Under the pieces are notes generated by a model. It had not been told where the DNA came from and did not search any database. It worked only from the letters and a program-made list of their open reading frames with translations. This document shows, in pieces, positions 36,601 through 45,300 of a stretch of DNA of 64,000 nt. Within the stretch, counting starts at the first letter, position 1. Each line of letters opens with the position of its first letter. Source of the stretch: QVMM01 sp047030855 (GTDB lineage: Bacteria; Bacteroidota; Bacteroidia; Bacteroidales; Dysgonomonadaceae); assembly GCA_047030855.1 (NCBI GenBank), contig JBKYIJ010000008.1, positions 2,108,001-2,172,000 of the forward strand. Reading direction: 5' to 3'. The position numbers and the translations under genes were made by a program.

Positions 36601-36673
36601 CTGACACCATAACGAATGCCCAAAAGAACAGCACATTCTTAATCAGCTTATTTTTAAGTATATTTATATTCAT
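33641..36673 (-). CDS. Polysaccharide lyase family 8 with DNRLRE module and T9SS tail
   Basis: 1010 residues from ATG 36673. Signal peptide ends near VLANN. PL8 catalytic domain: SRKPTSTNWWYNQIDTGQKM (about 131-150), Asn190 in SGANKTD, His240 and Tyr249 in YASHGYQLYIGGYG, the expected catalytic Asn/His/Tyr set. The central beta-sandwich runs to about 730. A DNRLRE module follows (about 755-910: DSYVQSTSP, SNFTRETYLKFNIEDY, SSEWDENTLTWNNKP), then a T9SS domain ending RSALKFIVK. PL8 enzymes cleave hyaluronan, chondroitin or xanthan-type chains. This one should work at the cell surface and feed SusCD. Confidence 0.92.
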   Translation of the reverse strand: MNINILKNKLIKNVLFFWAFVMVSVVPVLANNEEVQDDNATIISRITESERISTSISSLDNDITAKKVFLQSDGSFSDIDYSRQDQTNWPAANHLLRIKSYALAYVTSTSKFYQDAEIYTAIINGLEFWLSRKPTSTNWWYNQIDTGQKMGLALVLMETASNKLNPVLIKNCTDYMAANCGDPAKYSGANKTDLAVHWLYRGLVAKDDAVLNKAVSELFDPTKLTTNDDGIQHDYSYASHGYQLYIGGYGKVYVDNTVKYADILNGTGFELSSDKKVILHNFLVKTYFPSIRGKYMLYNVMGRSVTRANTGRLDASDMIDNLNILRTIDPANAEDYDNARYRITGVQSPDYMIEPIHNHYWRTDYTLHQRPDYTIDTRLVSLRINRNENGNGENLKGYFLSDGGMSIVTKGSEYVSIFPLWDWAKIPGVTAPAYPFAEIPQEPSNSKGRTYFAGGVTDGVYGASGYIYADTYKGINTSARKGWFYFDDEVVCLGAGINSTNSYAITTSVNQALLDGTIYFSNNGQESTQGKTVTTYDNVDWVLHANIGYIFPEESKVTISNETKSGNWRDINTTNSSRPVTGDIFGLWFEHGVNPDNATYAYIIVPNKKTVEELKAYNKNNIQILKNTPELQVVKHNGLNIWQLIFYEAGIFNSDDNTVSVQVDNPCVLMLENIGTPEVKAYISDPSQQSRKINVVAKLPNIGTKIAEIALQSYGSDKTTSGSTSAFIFDENSKDYEIKVPTGSIEKEVVSDSYVQSTSPDKIFGIDPAQQARLVVKSNFTRETYLKFNIEDYTSQVPEGEYIGKFEISLFVRFGNTTCGNYNLLVRKTSSEWDENTLTWNNKPAAEDDILAAQPGTTEANANILFDVTDAVNQAIAAGDKFISFNLSQELPSSGDNVYDITFHSKEYPATDMHPKLKGTLYMATTGIKTNDADEALFSIYPNPVIRGNDLNVVTNNPDQDAHFVITNVYGQTILKSSEKRINTSALPSGIYLLQTIDGNKRSALKFIVK

Positions 36674-36724
36674 GATTTTAAGATTTAGTTATTTCCAATA
36701 TTGTCCCATTTTATTAATCGAATA

Positions 36725-36757
36725 TGCTCAGGAGGAATTTCCTTATCCTCCTGAGCA
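36725..36757 (-). terminator. Perfect 12-bp intercistronic hairpin
   Basis: TGCTCAGGAGGA (36725-36736) pairs fully with TCCTCCTGAGCA (36746-36757). It separates the SusCD/lipoprotein genes from the lyase genes. Weak T tract; it probably attenuates or protects the upstream message. Confidence 0.6.
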
Positions 36758-36771
36758 ACATTCTACCAATT

Positions 36772-37170
36772 TCACTCTCTAACGTTTACATAACCTTTAT
36801 AATCATTTTTCACCCCGTATCTGTCTACTTCAATCTTTAATAGATAATAACCGACATCGACAGCTACCTTATATTCAAGTTTTCTGTTCGTCGATAATTT
36901 TACAATTTTATTTTCATCAATAGGATTTTCTTTTAAAGCCAAAGTGTCTATCATAGTCCACAGATAAGTAGCGCCATCGGAAGGAGATACAAGCGGAGCA
37001 ATAATAATGCTGTCGCCAATATTTACATTCATTGGGCGCGGCCAGTTTTCTACAAATATTTGAGGTATGTCAGTCTTGGAGAAATGGGATTCGTTTTTAT
37101 CGTAATCCTCACAGGACATCATTAATCCAAAAGTCAACAACGCCAAACATATATATGCTAATTTTTTCAT
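36772..37170 (-). CDS. Small surface lipoprotein following SusD
   Basis: 132 residues. Lipobox LMMSC with Cys20, followed by the acidic EDYDKNE that favours surface display in Bacteroidetes lipoproteins. The rest reads as one beta-sandwich, Ig/PKD-like (NVNIGDSIIIAPLVSPSDGA, YLWTMIDTLALKENP, DVGYYLLKIEVDRYG). It occupies the SusE/SGBP position after SusD and is likely a glycan-binding or accessory protein, though small for an SGBP. 39 bases downstream of SusD. Confidence 0.65.
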   Translation of the reverse strand: MKKLAYICLALLTFGLMMSCEDYDKNESHFSKTDIPQIFVENWPRPMNVNIGDSIIIAPLVSPSDGATYLWTMIDTLALKENPIDENKIVKLSTNRKLEYKVAVDVGYYLLKIEVDRYGVKNDYKGYVNVRE

Positions 37171-37209
37171 AATTCGTTATTTTACTGTTTTAAAAAAAGA
37201 TCTTCGGTT

Positions 37210-38808
37210 TTATTGTTTGTCCCACCATACATGTTTAGTCCAGTCGTCTTCTCCGCCAAGCCTTTGAATAGCGTCTTCGAGATTCTGTTTGTTCCTTATT
37301 TGCTCATCCAACGGGTAGGGCATCCTTCCGGGGAACTTTCCATCTGTCTGATTCTTAGACGGATCATAGTTATGATAAATCAGTTCCGGATAACCGGAAC
37401 GTCTCCAGTTTGACCATGTTTCGATCGGATCGAGGAAATGCAGTATCCACAACTGAGTATTTATTTGTTTGATACCTTCAGCCGGATTATACACAACGCC
37501 GGGTTCAGCTAAATAATCCGATATTTGTTGTGATGTTATTGAAGCTGAGGTTCCGAATAACCTCCATTGATCAAGAGCAGCTGTTATTGCGTCGTTATAG
37601 TGTTTCTCGGCTGTTCCCGATACGTTCCATCCGCGTTGAGCCGCTTCGGCAATAAGGAACTCAACTTCGGCATAACTCATGTAGATAACGGGTGCATCAA
37701 AAGCTGTTATAATCTTGGAAGCTTTAAGACGTGACTGTGCAAGAGTTAACAACTCTCTTCTTCCCTTCACTACAACCCTTACGGCTTTGTTATCATCAGG
37801 GTATTCGGAATTATCCTCGTAAGAAAATTTCTGAGCCTGGACTGTCATGGCTGAATAGCAACTACGCAGTGCTCTGACTTGACTGGTTAGATCTGTTCTG
37901 TCTACATCGCTAAAATATACACCTCCGTATAACAATAAGCGGGGATCGTTATTTTTTTCCAATTCCGAAACCAGCTCTGTCGCTAACCAGAATTGTCCGC
38001 CATTGGATATCAGTAAGTTGGATATAGGATTTCCCGTACCCTTCCCGGTAGCAGGATTTTGTATATTTTCATAACTTACAAAGCAAATATCGCTATTAGA
38101 AGTGAAAACACCGGATTTTATAGCATCTTCGGCTTCTGCCTGAGCCAGAGCAGGATCTACTTTTATCAGGCGCATAGCTATACGAAGCCTTAATGAGTTG
38201 GCAAATTTTTTCCATTTGTCGATATCACCTCCGTAATAATATTCGCGTTGAGGGCTGGATTTTGTCGCATCAAAACTATTTGCCGCTTCTTTAAGCTCTT
38301 TCAGAAAATCTTTATAGATATCCTCTTGTTTGTCGTATTTAGGTTTTATGATACCTTCATAATAAGCCAATCCGGCTTCGCTGTAAGGGATGTCGCCATA
38401 ATAGTCGGTAAGTCTCAGGAAAGCCTGCACGCGTAGAATACGGGCCATTGCAACCGTATTTACTTTTTTCTCATTTTCTTTATGCAGGGCGATTATGTCT
38501 GTTACGTTTCTAATTAGATCCGGATAATAGGTATTCCAGAGCCTTTCGTAATTAGCACTTTTTTGTCCTTTACTTCCGTATTCAACTAAGGAATACTGCC
38601 CTGTCCATTGATTCATAAATCCTCCCGGATAGATGAACGGACGGTGTATGTCCTGCCAGTTCGAACCTTGAGTGAACTGGACATTTTGAATCATTAGATC
38701 GGGATTCATCGAGGTCGGATTGTCCGGGTCGGTATTTACCTTTTCAAGATCTTCACATGCAATGAAGATAAAAGAAAATAAAGCCAGTAATATAAATATC
38801 TTTTTCAT
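37210..38808 (-). CDS. SusD/RagB-family surface glycan-binding lipoprotein
   Basis: 532 residues. Lipobox FIFIAC with Cys18 and the acidic EDLEK after it. Text KVNTDPDNPTSMNPDLMIQN, LRVQAFLRLTDYYGDIPYSE and NDPRLLLYGG is typical of the SusD-like (TPR) superfamily; VIYMSYAEVEFLIAEAAQRG is the usual late signature. It caps the SusC barrel and captures oligosaccharides. It begins 6 bases after the SusC stop. Confidence 0.93.
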   Translation of the reverse strand: MKKIFILLALFSFIFIACEDLEKVNTDPDNPTSMNPDLMIQNVQFTQGSNWQDIHRPFIYPGGFMNQWTGQYSLVEYGSKGQKSANYERLWNTYYPDLIRNVTDIIALHKENEKKVNTVAMARILRVQAFLRLTDYYGDIPYSEAGLAYYEGIIKPKYDKQEDIYKDFLKELKEAANSFDATKSSPQREYYYGGDIDKWKKFANSLRLRIAMRLIKVDPALAQAEAEDAIKSGVFTSNSDICFVSYENIQNPATGKGTGNPISNLLISNGGQFWLATELVSELEKNNDPRLLLYGGVYFSDVDRTDLTSQVRALRSCYSAMTVQAQKFSYEDNSEYPDDNKAVRVVVKGRRELLTLAQSRLKASKIITAFDAPVIYMSYAEVEFLIAEAAQRGWNVSGTAEKHYNDAITAALDQWRLFGTSASITSQQISDYLAEPGVVYNPAEGIKQINTQLWILHFLDPIETWSNWRRSGYPELIYHNYDPSKNQTDGKFPGRMPYPLDEQIRNKQNLEDAIQRLGGEDDWTKHVWWDKQ

Positions 38809-38814
38809 GACAGA

Positions 38815-41800
38815 TTAAAATTTAACATTAATACCAAAACCAAAGTTTCTTCTTGAAGGCAAAGACCCGTATTCAAATCCTTTACCGTTGCTTGAACTAT
38901 AATCGGATTCAGGGTCGATATTGTCCACTTTGTCGTATATTGTCCATAGATTTCGCGCATAGAATGATATAGCTGCCGATCGTATCGGAGTCTTAGCCAA
39001 TATTTGGCGAGGAATATTGTAAGTTACATTCAATTCACGAAGTTTTATGAATGATGCATCGTAAATAAATGGCTCGGCACACTTCTCGGCAACATTTTGC
39101 CAGTATCTTTGAGGATCGACCGGTGTCGTGTTTTTCTCATAGATAGGATTGCCGTCGGCATCAGTTCCGACTTCAGTTACTCCGTTGCCCACGTATCCTC
39201 CTGTCGGTTTCCATACAGATGAAGAAACGCCTGCCATCTCACGTTCACGTTCAGACTGATTCCAAGCTTCGCGTCCTTCCAAAGTAGCTTTAGACGTACC
39301 GTATTTGCGTGCTTGGCTGGCAGTCATGGAATACAGGTCTGCACCGAATTTCATATCGAAAAGCATTTTAAGCGTGAAATCTTTATAGCGGAACGTTTGC
39401 GTAATACCGATTGTGAAATCGTATTGTCCGTTGCCCAGCACTTTCATTTTGTCATCGTATTGAGGCATACCGTCTTTGAATATGATATTCCCGTCAGGGG
39501 CGCGTTTAAATCCTGTTCCTACTATATTACCGTATGTACCCCCTTCCGTAGCAACGATGTAAGCATTTCCCCATCGAGCAGATGCTAACGGATACTCTTT
39601 CATGTCGGGATGCAATTTTTCCACTTTATTCCAGTTTTTGGCAAAATTTGCTCCCATTTCCCATTCAAAATCTCCGGTTTGAACAGGTATACCCGATAAA
39701 GCTACTTCCATTCCTTTGTTCACTATTTCACCTGCATTAATCATGGCAAACGGATAGCCGCTTGCTAAAGATACGGGCAGGTTCATGATCTGATCTTTAC
39801 TTGACATATGATAATAAGTAAAGTCAAGAGTGATCCTTTCTTTGAAAAAACGCAGATCGGTTCCGAATTCGTAAGAATAGGTGGAAGTCGATTTTAAATT
39901 GGGATTGGGAACTGTAGATGAAGCAATTTGTCCGATTGTTTGTCCCAAAAATGTAAGAGGATTCAGACCGTAACGCAGTTTTGTAAGGTAAGGATCCGTA
40001 TCGCTGCCTACTTTCGACCACGATGCTCTTATCTTACCGAAAGATAAAGCCGATTGTTCCAGATTGAAATAGTTAGAGAATATAAAGCTGCCCGACACTG
40101 ACGGATAGTAATATATCCAGTTCTTTTTAGGCAGAGTGGACGATTGGTCGCGTCGAAGCGTAAAGTCCATGTAAGCATAGTCGTTATAGCCTAAATTCAC
40201 AGCTCCAAATACAGAGTTGATTTGTGATCTGGGACGGAATATTTTGTCGCCTTTCTGATTATAGTTGTTGATAGATTGCAAACCGTCGTTCACTTGTCCG
40301 ATTCCGGTTGTGGTTTTTTCTTTGCGTTTTCTTACCATTATGTTGCCGCCGATAAATGCGGAAACGTCCAGCTTGTCGAAGAAACGTTTGTTGAAACGGA
40401 GCATGGCTTCATAATTGTCTTCGCGTATTTGCCTGTCGCTGACCATCATCTGTCCGCTTTCCTTTCCCGGAGTATATTTGGGCGTAAATTCCGTGATGTC
40501 ATAAGTATAATAATCGGTAGCCCCACGAACCTGAGCGCTCAGGTAAGGCAATATCTGATACTCTAACTTGATATAGCCCATAAATCTGTTACGCTTTGTT
40601 TGGTTTCTCATTTCGTTTATTACCCAATACGGATTTAAACGGTAGAGAGATTCATTATTCCATAGATAATACTGTCCTTCGTCGTCTTTATAATTTTCCG
40701 CCAGCCATCTCTGATCAAAGTTCGGAGCAATGCCGATAATGGCATTACCTATATTACTTGATTCGTCGGAAAGGGCAGGGCGGTTGTTTACCTTTTCATA
40801 GGTGTAATTCACGCGGGCATCCAAAGTCAGATTTTTACTTAACTTGGTAGTCCCTCTTACCATGAATGTTGTACGATTCAGTTTAGAAGCAGGCACAATG
40901 TCGTTATTTCTCATGTCGGAGAGCGATACACGGAAAGTTGTCTCGTCTTTTCCTCCGTCAAGTGATATTGCGTTATTAAAGATCGTACCGGTATCGAAAA
41001 ATGACAGGACGTTGTTTTTCTTGTTTCCGTAAGGTTTTAGTTTTCCGTTATAAATGTAGGTTTCCATGTTGGGATCAAGTTTAGCTCCCCATGCCGACAT
41101 GGTTGTGCCTTGTGCTGTGATATCATTCATCGGAGGTTTTCCGTTCAGTCCCTGTCCGTATACCCGCTGATAATCGTCAAAGTGCGATAATAGGTTTACT
41201 ATAGTTACATCGGATGAGTAAGTAATACCCAGTTTTTTATTTTTGTTGTTACTGCCTGATTTAGTCGTGATAAGGACAACTCCGTTTGCAGCACGTGATC
41301 CGTAAAGTGCTCCCGCTGATCCTCCTTTCAGTACGGATACCGATTCAATGTCATCCGGCGAAAGAGAAGACAGTCCGTCACCCCAGTCGAATCCTCCTTT
41401 TTCTCCGGCTTGTCCCTGTTGCGTGTTATCCATCGGTACTCCGTCGATGACATACAGAGGTAAATTACTGCCCATTAATTGCGTATTGCCTCTGATGACT
41501 ACTCTTGTAGATCCTGAAGGTCCTCCGCTGGTACTTGAAATATCTACGCCTGCGACTTTTCCTGACAAAGCGGACATGATATTGTTCTCGCGTCCTGCCG
41601 TAAGGTCTTCGCTATTTACTTCGGCAACGGCATATCCTAAGGCTTTTGCTTCGCGTTTAATGCCTAAAGCGGTTACAACGACTTCGTTCAAAGCCGTTGA
41701 GTTTTCTTCCATAACTACGTCCAGTTTTTGCTTCCCGCTCACTTTAATTTCCTGATTTTTCATACCTAAATAAGAAAATTCGAGGATAGCATCGGGATTA

Positions 41801-42048
41801 GCCACATTAATCGTGTACTTTCCGTCAATGTCGGATACCGTACCGTTACTTGCCCCTTTTTCTCTGACCGATGCTCCGATAATCGTTTCATTATTTATAT
41901 CCGTAATTATCCCGCTAACCGTTAACGACTGCTGGGCATAAGTTACGTTTGTGAAACAAAGGATAGAGATCATAAGGCAGATACACTTGTTCATGTTTTT
42001 TAGAATGCCAAATCCTTGTAGAAAAGATTTTGTAATAGTGTTCTCCAT
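38815..42048 (-). CDS. SusC/RagA-family TonB-linked outer-membrane transporter
   Basis: 1077 residues from ATG 42048; an ATG at 41994 (MNKCICLMISILCFTNVTYA) would give a cleaner signal peptide. CarboxypepD-regulatory-like domain about 42-115 (VSGIITDINNETIIGASVRE), TonB-box/plug start at LNEVVVTALGIKREAKALGY, plug signature LPLYVIDGVPMDNTQQ and VLKGGSAGALYGSRAANGVV, then a large barrel ending FGFGINVKF. It imports oligosaccharides from the lyases with SusD. First structural gene of the locus, 277 bases from the hybrid sensor gene. Confidence 0.95.
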   Translation of the reverse strand: MENTITKSFLQGFGILKNMNKCICLMISILCFTNVTYAQQSLTVSGIITDINNETIIGASVREKGASNGTVSDIDGKYTINVANPDAILEFSYLGMKNQEIKVSGKQKLDVVMEENSTALNEVVVTALGIKREAKALGYAVAEVNSEDLTAGRENNIMSALSGKVAGVDISSTSGGPSGSTRVVIRGNTQLMGSNLPLYVIDGVPMDNTQQGQAGEKGGFDWGDGLSSLSPDDIESVSVLKGGSAGALYGSRAANGVVLITTKSGSNNKNKKLGITYSSDVTIVNLLSHFDDYQRVYGQGLNGKPPMNDITAQGTTMSAWGAKLDPNMETYIYNGKLKPYGNKKNNVLSFFDTGTIFNNAISLDGGKDETTFRVSLSDMRNNDIVPASKLNRTTFMVRGTTKLSKNLTLDARVNYTYEKVNNRPALSDESSNIGNAIIGIAPNFDQRWLAENYKDDEGQYYLWNNESLYRLNPYWVINEMRNQTKRNRFMGYIKLEYQILPYLSAQVRGATDYYTYDITEFTPKYTPGKESGQMMVSDRQIREDNYEAMLRFNKRFFDKLDVSAFIGGNIMVRKRKEKTTTGIGQVNDGLQSINNYNQKGDKIFRPRSQINSVFGAVNLGYNDYAYMDFTLRRDQSSTLPKKNWIYYYPSVSGSFIFSNYFNLEQSALSFGKIRASWSKVGSDTDPYLTKLRYGLNPLTFLGQTIGQIASSTVPNPNLKSTSTYSYEFGTDLRFFKERITLDFTYYHMSSKDQIMNLPVSLASGYPFAMINAGEIVNKGMEVALSGIPVQTGDFEWEMGANFAKNWNKVEKLHPDMKEYPLASARWGNAYIVATEGGTYGNIVGTGFKRAPDGNIIFKDGMPQYDDKMKVLGNGQYDFTIGITQTFRYKDFTLKMLFDMKFGADLYSMTASQARKYGTSKATLEGREAWNQSEREREMAGVSSSVWKPTGGYVGNGVTEVGTDADGNPIYEKNTTPVDPQRYWQNVAEKCAEPFIYDASFIKLRELNVTYNIPRQILAKTPIRSAAISFYARNLWTIYDKVDNIDPESDYSSSNGKGFEYGSLPSRRNFGFGINVKF

Positions 42049-42325
42049 GAAATTGAATTTATTTATATTATTAATTATAGTTTAATTGCACAAAAAACTT
42101 TTTATTTTATTAAAATATCAGAATAGTGATGGTAATGGGATCTAATAGTAATTATTGTTAATCATTGGTTATATACATGGCTTTTTAAAGGTTAATACTC
42201 TGGTTACTCTCCCAAACAAAAATCTAAAAAAAATATAATAGCAACTTTTGCTTTTGTACATAAAAAATTTGATTCTGTACAAAATGCAGAATTAACATAG
42301 GAAGAGATAAAATTTAAGCTGATTA
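42049..42325. other. Regulatory gap between hybrid sensor and SusC genes
   Basis: 277 bases, very A+T-rich, without a gene. It must hold the SusC promoter (leftward) and the end of the hybrid-sensor transcript. I see T-rich and A-rich tracts near 42220-42260 but no exact TAnnTTTG box on the leftward strand, which suggests a promoter that depends on the hybrid regulator. No clear hairpin was found. Confidence 0.4.
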
Positions 42326-45300
42326 TTAACTATTCCTAAATTTAGAAGGGGAAATGTTATAATGTTTCTTAAAACAAACGCTGAAATAGCTGGCGTCGTT
42401 AAATCCGGTCATAAACGCAATTTCCGAAATTGTGTATTGAGAGTCTTTAAGAAGTTGTGCACTCCGTTTTAACCGCATATCCAAAATAAATTCTTTTATT
42501 GTCATGCCTGTTATTTCACTTATTTTTTGATATAACAATGTACGGCTTATGTTCATATCGGATACGAAGGCTTCTACGTCGTATTCCTGATTTTGTATGT
42601 TGCTTTCTATACAGGTTACGGCTCTTTTCAGGAATTCTTCATCAATGGAAGAAACCGTCAATTGAGTCGGTTCTACGGTGTATTTTTTACTGTACAATTC
42701 TTTCAGTTGCTCTCTTGACTTTATAAAGTTTTCGATTTGTTGCGTGAGATAAGCTATATCGAAAGGTTTCTCAATAAAAACATCTGCTCCTTCTTTCAGC
42801 CCTTTAACTTTGTGGTCTGTGTTATTTCCCAGAGCAGACAGTATTATTATAGGAATATGGCTTGTTTCTATATTTGTTTTTAATATGTGGCAAACATCAA
42901 ATCCGTTCATCTCCGGCATCATCAGGTCGGTGATAACAATCGTAGGCTTTATTCTTTTTACCAGAGATAAGCCTTCAACTCCATTCGTCGCTGTATATAC
43001 ATTATAGGATTCTGATAACTCTTTTTCCATATATACTCTTAGTGATGAATCGTCCTCGATTATTACTATATCGTATTTTTTGGGTTTTCTGTTATTGTTC
43101 GTTGTTACATCTTCTGTTTCGGTATTTATAGCATCGAGTTCAGAGTAAGTATATTCGTACGAATATGTTAACTTTGCTGAATTATCTTCTTCTATTTTCG
43201 TAAACGGGAGTGTCAAGCGGAACAATACTTTATTCTTGTTTCGGTTGTCAAGTTTTATGACTCCCGACAATGCGGATACAAGCTCTTTTACAATAGACAA
43301 TCCGAGCCCGTAGCTTTCTTCGAAATCCAGCCTTCTGTCCGAAAGGCGGGAAAAGGAAGTGAATAATTCCTTCTGTTGGGTTTCATCAATTTCAATCCCT
43401 GTATTTATGACTTCAAAGGTTATGTATTCAGTGTTTAATTCACCTTGTTTTTTCTCTTTAACAGCCAAACTCTCCTGTTCTGTCGCTTTGCGGATGATCA
43501 GGGATATTGTTTCTCCTTCCGGCGTATATTTTATGGCATTTGAGAAAAGATTGGAAAATATTTTTTCCATTATATCGAAATCGAAAGATACATACAAACG
43601 GCTGGTGTAGATATCGGTGTTTACTTCAATGCCTTTTTTCTGTGCGAAAGGCATAAACAAAGAAAATATGTTCATTATATGGTTAACCAGATTTCCCGGT
43701 TGATAGTTCAACGTGACTTTTTTACTTTCAATTTGCCTGAATTGAAGCAATTGGTTTATCATACGTTGTATTCTTTTTACGTTGTCTTCTATCATCTGTG
43801 TATAGATCAAAGAGTCATTTCCTAACGGGATAGTTTCTTTTAGCCGTTTCAGAGGATTTACGATCAGGGTTAAAGGCGTTTTTAAATCGTGGGATATGTT
43901 TGTAAAGAAGTTAATTCTTAACTGTATCAGTTCTTTCATCCTTGCTTCTTTCGCTTTCTCCATAGCCAGCTTATGTCGGAATATCTTTTTATCGGTAAAG
44001 TATTTCCAAAGGAAATAACCTGCAGACAGTATTATAAAAGCATATAAAATGTATGCCCACACCGACAGCCAAGGGGGTGGTGCTATTTGAAAATACAGTG
44101 ACGTTATTTTATCGCCCCAAACGCCATCGTTGTTTGCAGCTTTAATTTCAAAAACATACGAGCCTGCTGGCAAATTGAAATATTGAATAGAGTTTTGTCC
44201 CGGCGGAAGTATTTGCCATTCTTCTGAACCATTATTTACCAATCGGCAGGCAAACTGGTTTTTTTCTGGTTGCAGATAACTGTTCGAGAAAAACGAAATG
44301 CCGATATTCGCTTGTTTATATGATAGTTTTACAACGTTTTTTTTATTCATATTTATGGCTGAAATATCCTTTTGAAGTGGCGATTTTTTAGTTGTGCATA
44401 GTATTCGGATGTTATTAATGTAAAAATCAGTAAAAAATACTTCGGGCTTTTGCGTGTTATACTTTATTTTTTCAGGATTGAAATAGATAAAACCGTTAGT
44501 ACCTCCAAAAAACATTTCTCCTTCGGATGTCTGGTAACAAGCTCTCGGATAGAATGAACCGTACAGGCTGGGAGCTATAAAATCGGTTTTGATAAATTTA
44601 TCGGAATCAGTGTCATAATATATAAATCCGTTGTTCGTTGCAAACCATATATTATTGGTTTTAGCGTCTTCCACTATGCTGAATACAATAGTTGCAGGGA
44701 ATCCGTTGCTAACGTTGAAGTTTATATATTCCCCGTCTTTTGTTAAAAGATTGACTCCTCCTCCCATAGTACCGGCCCAAATGTCAGAATTGGATGTTGC
44801 GGCATAACATCTTAAGTCGTTCACCGCAAAACTGTTACTGTCGATCATATACTGATGAGTGACAGCGTGCTTATAGGCATTCATTTTAAAAAGACCTTGG
44901 CGGGTAAATAGGTATATAAACTCATTAGTATCGCGATAAATACATTCAACTTTCGTATATTTTGATTTTTTAGCGTCTATGTTGGGCAGTTTTACATTTA
45001 TGATTTTACCTGTATGCAGATTCTTATAATATAATGCTTCTGCCATATCCGCATCCGAAACCCATATACCGGAGTCTGATTCCATTGCGAAATCGTATGT
45101 GTTAAAAGGTTTTAACGGATTATTCGGATAATGAATATTCAAATCAGTAAACCTCTGCGTTTTCAGATTGTATTCACAGATTCCACCGTTGTATGCGGCA
45201 ATTAGCAGTTTGTTTTTTTCTTTATTGAAGGAAATAGATTTAACCAGATTCGAATTTAGCCCGTTATTCTCATTACTCGTATAATATGTGTATTTGCCAT

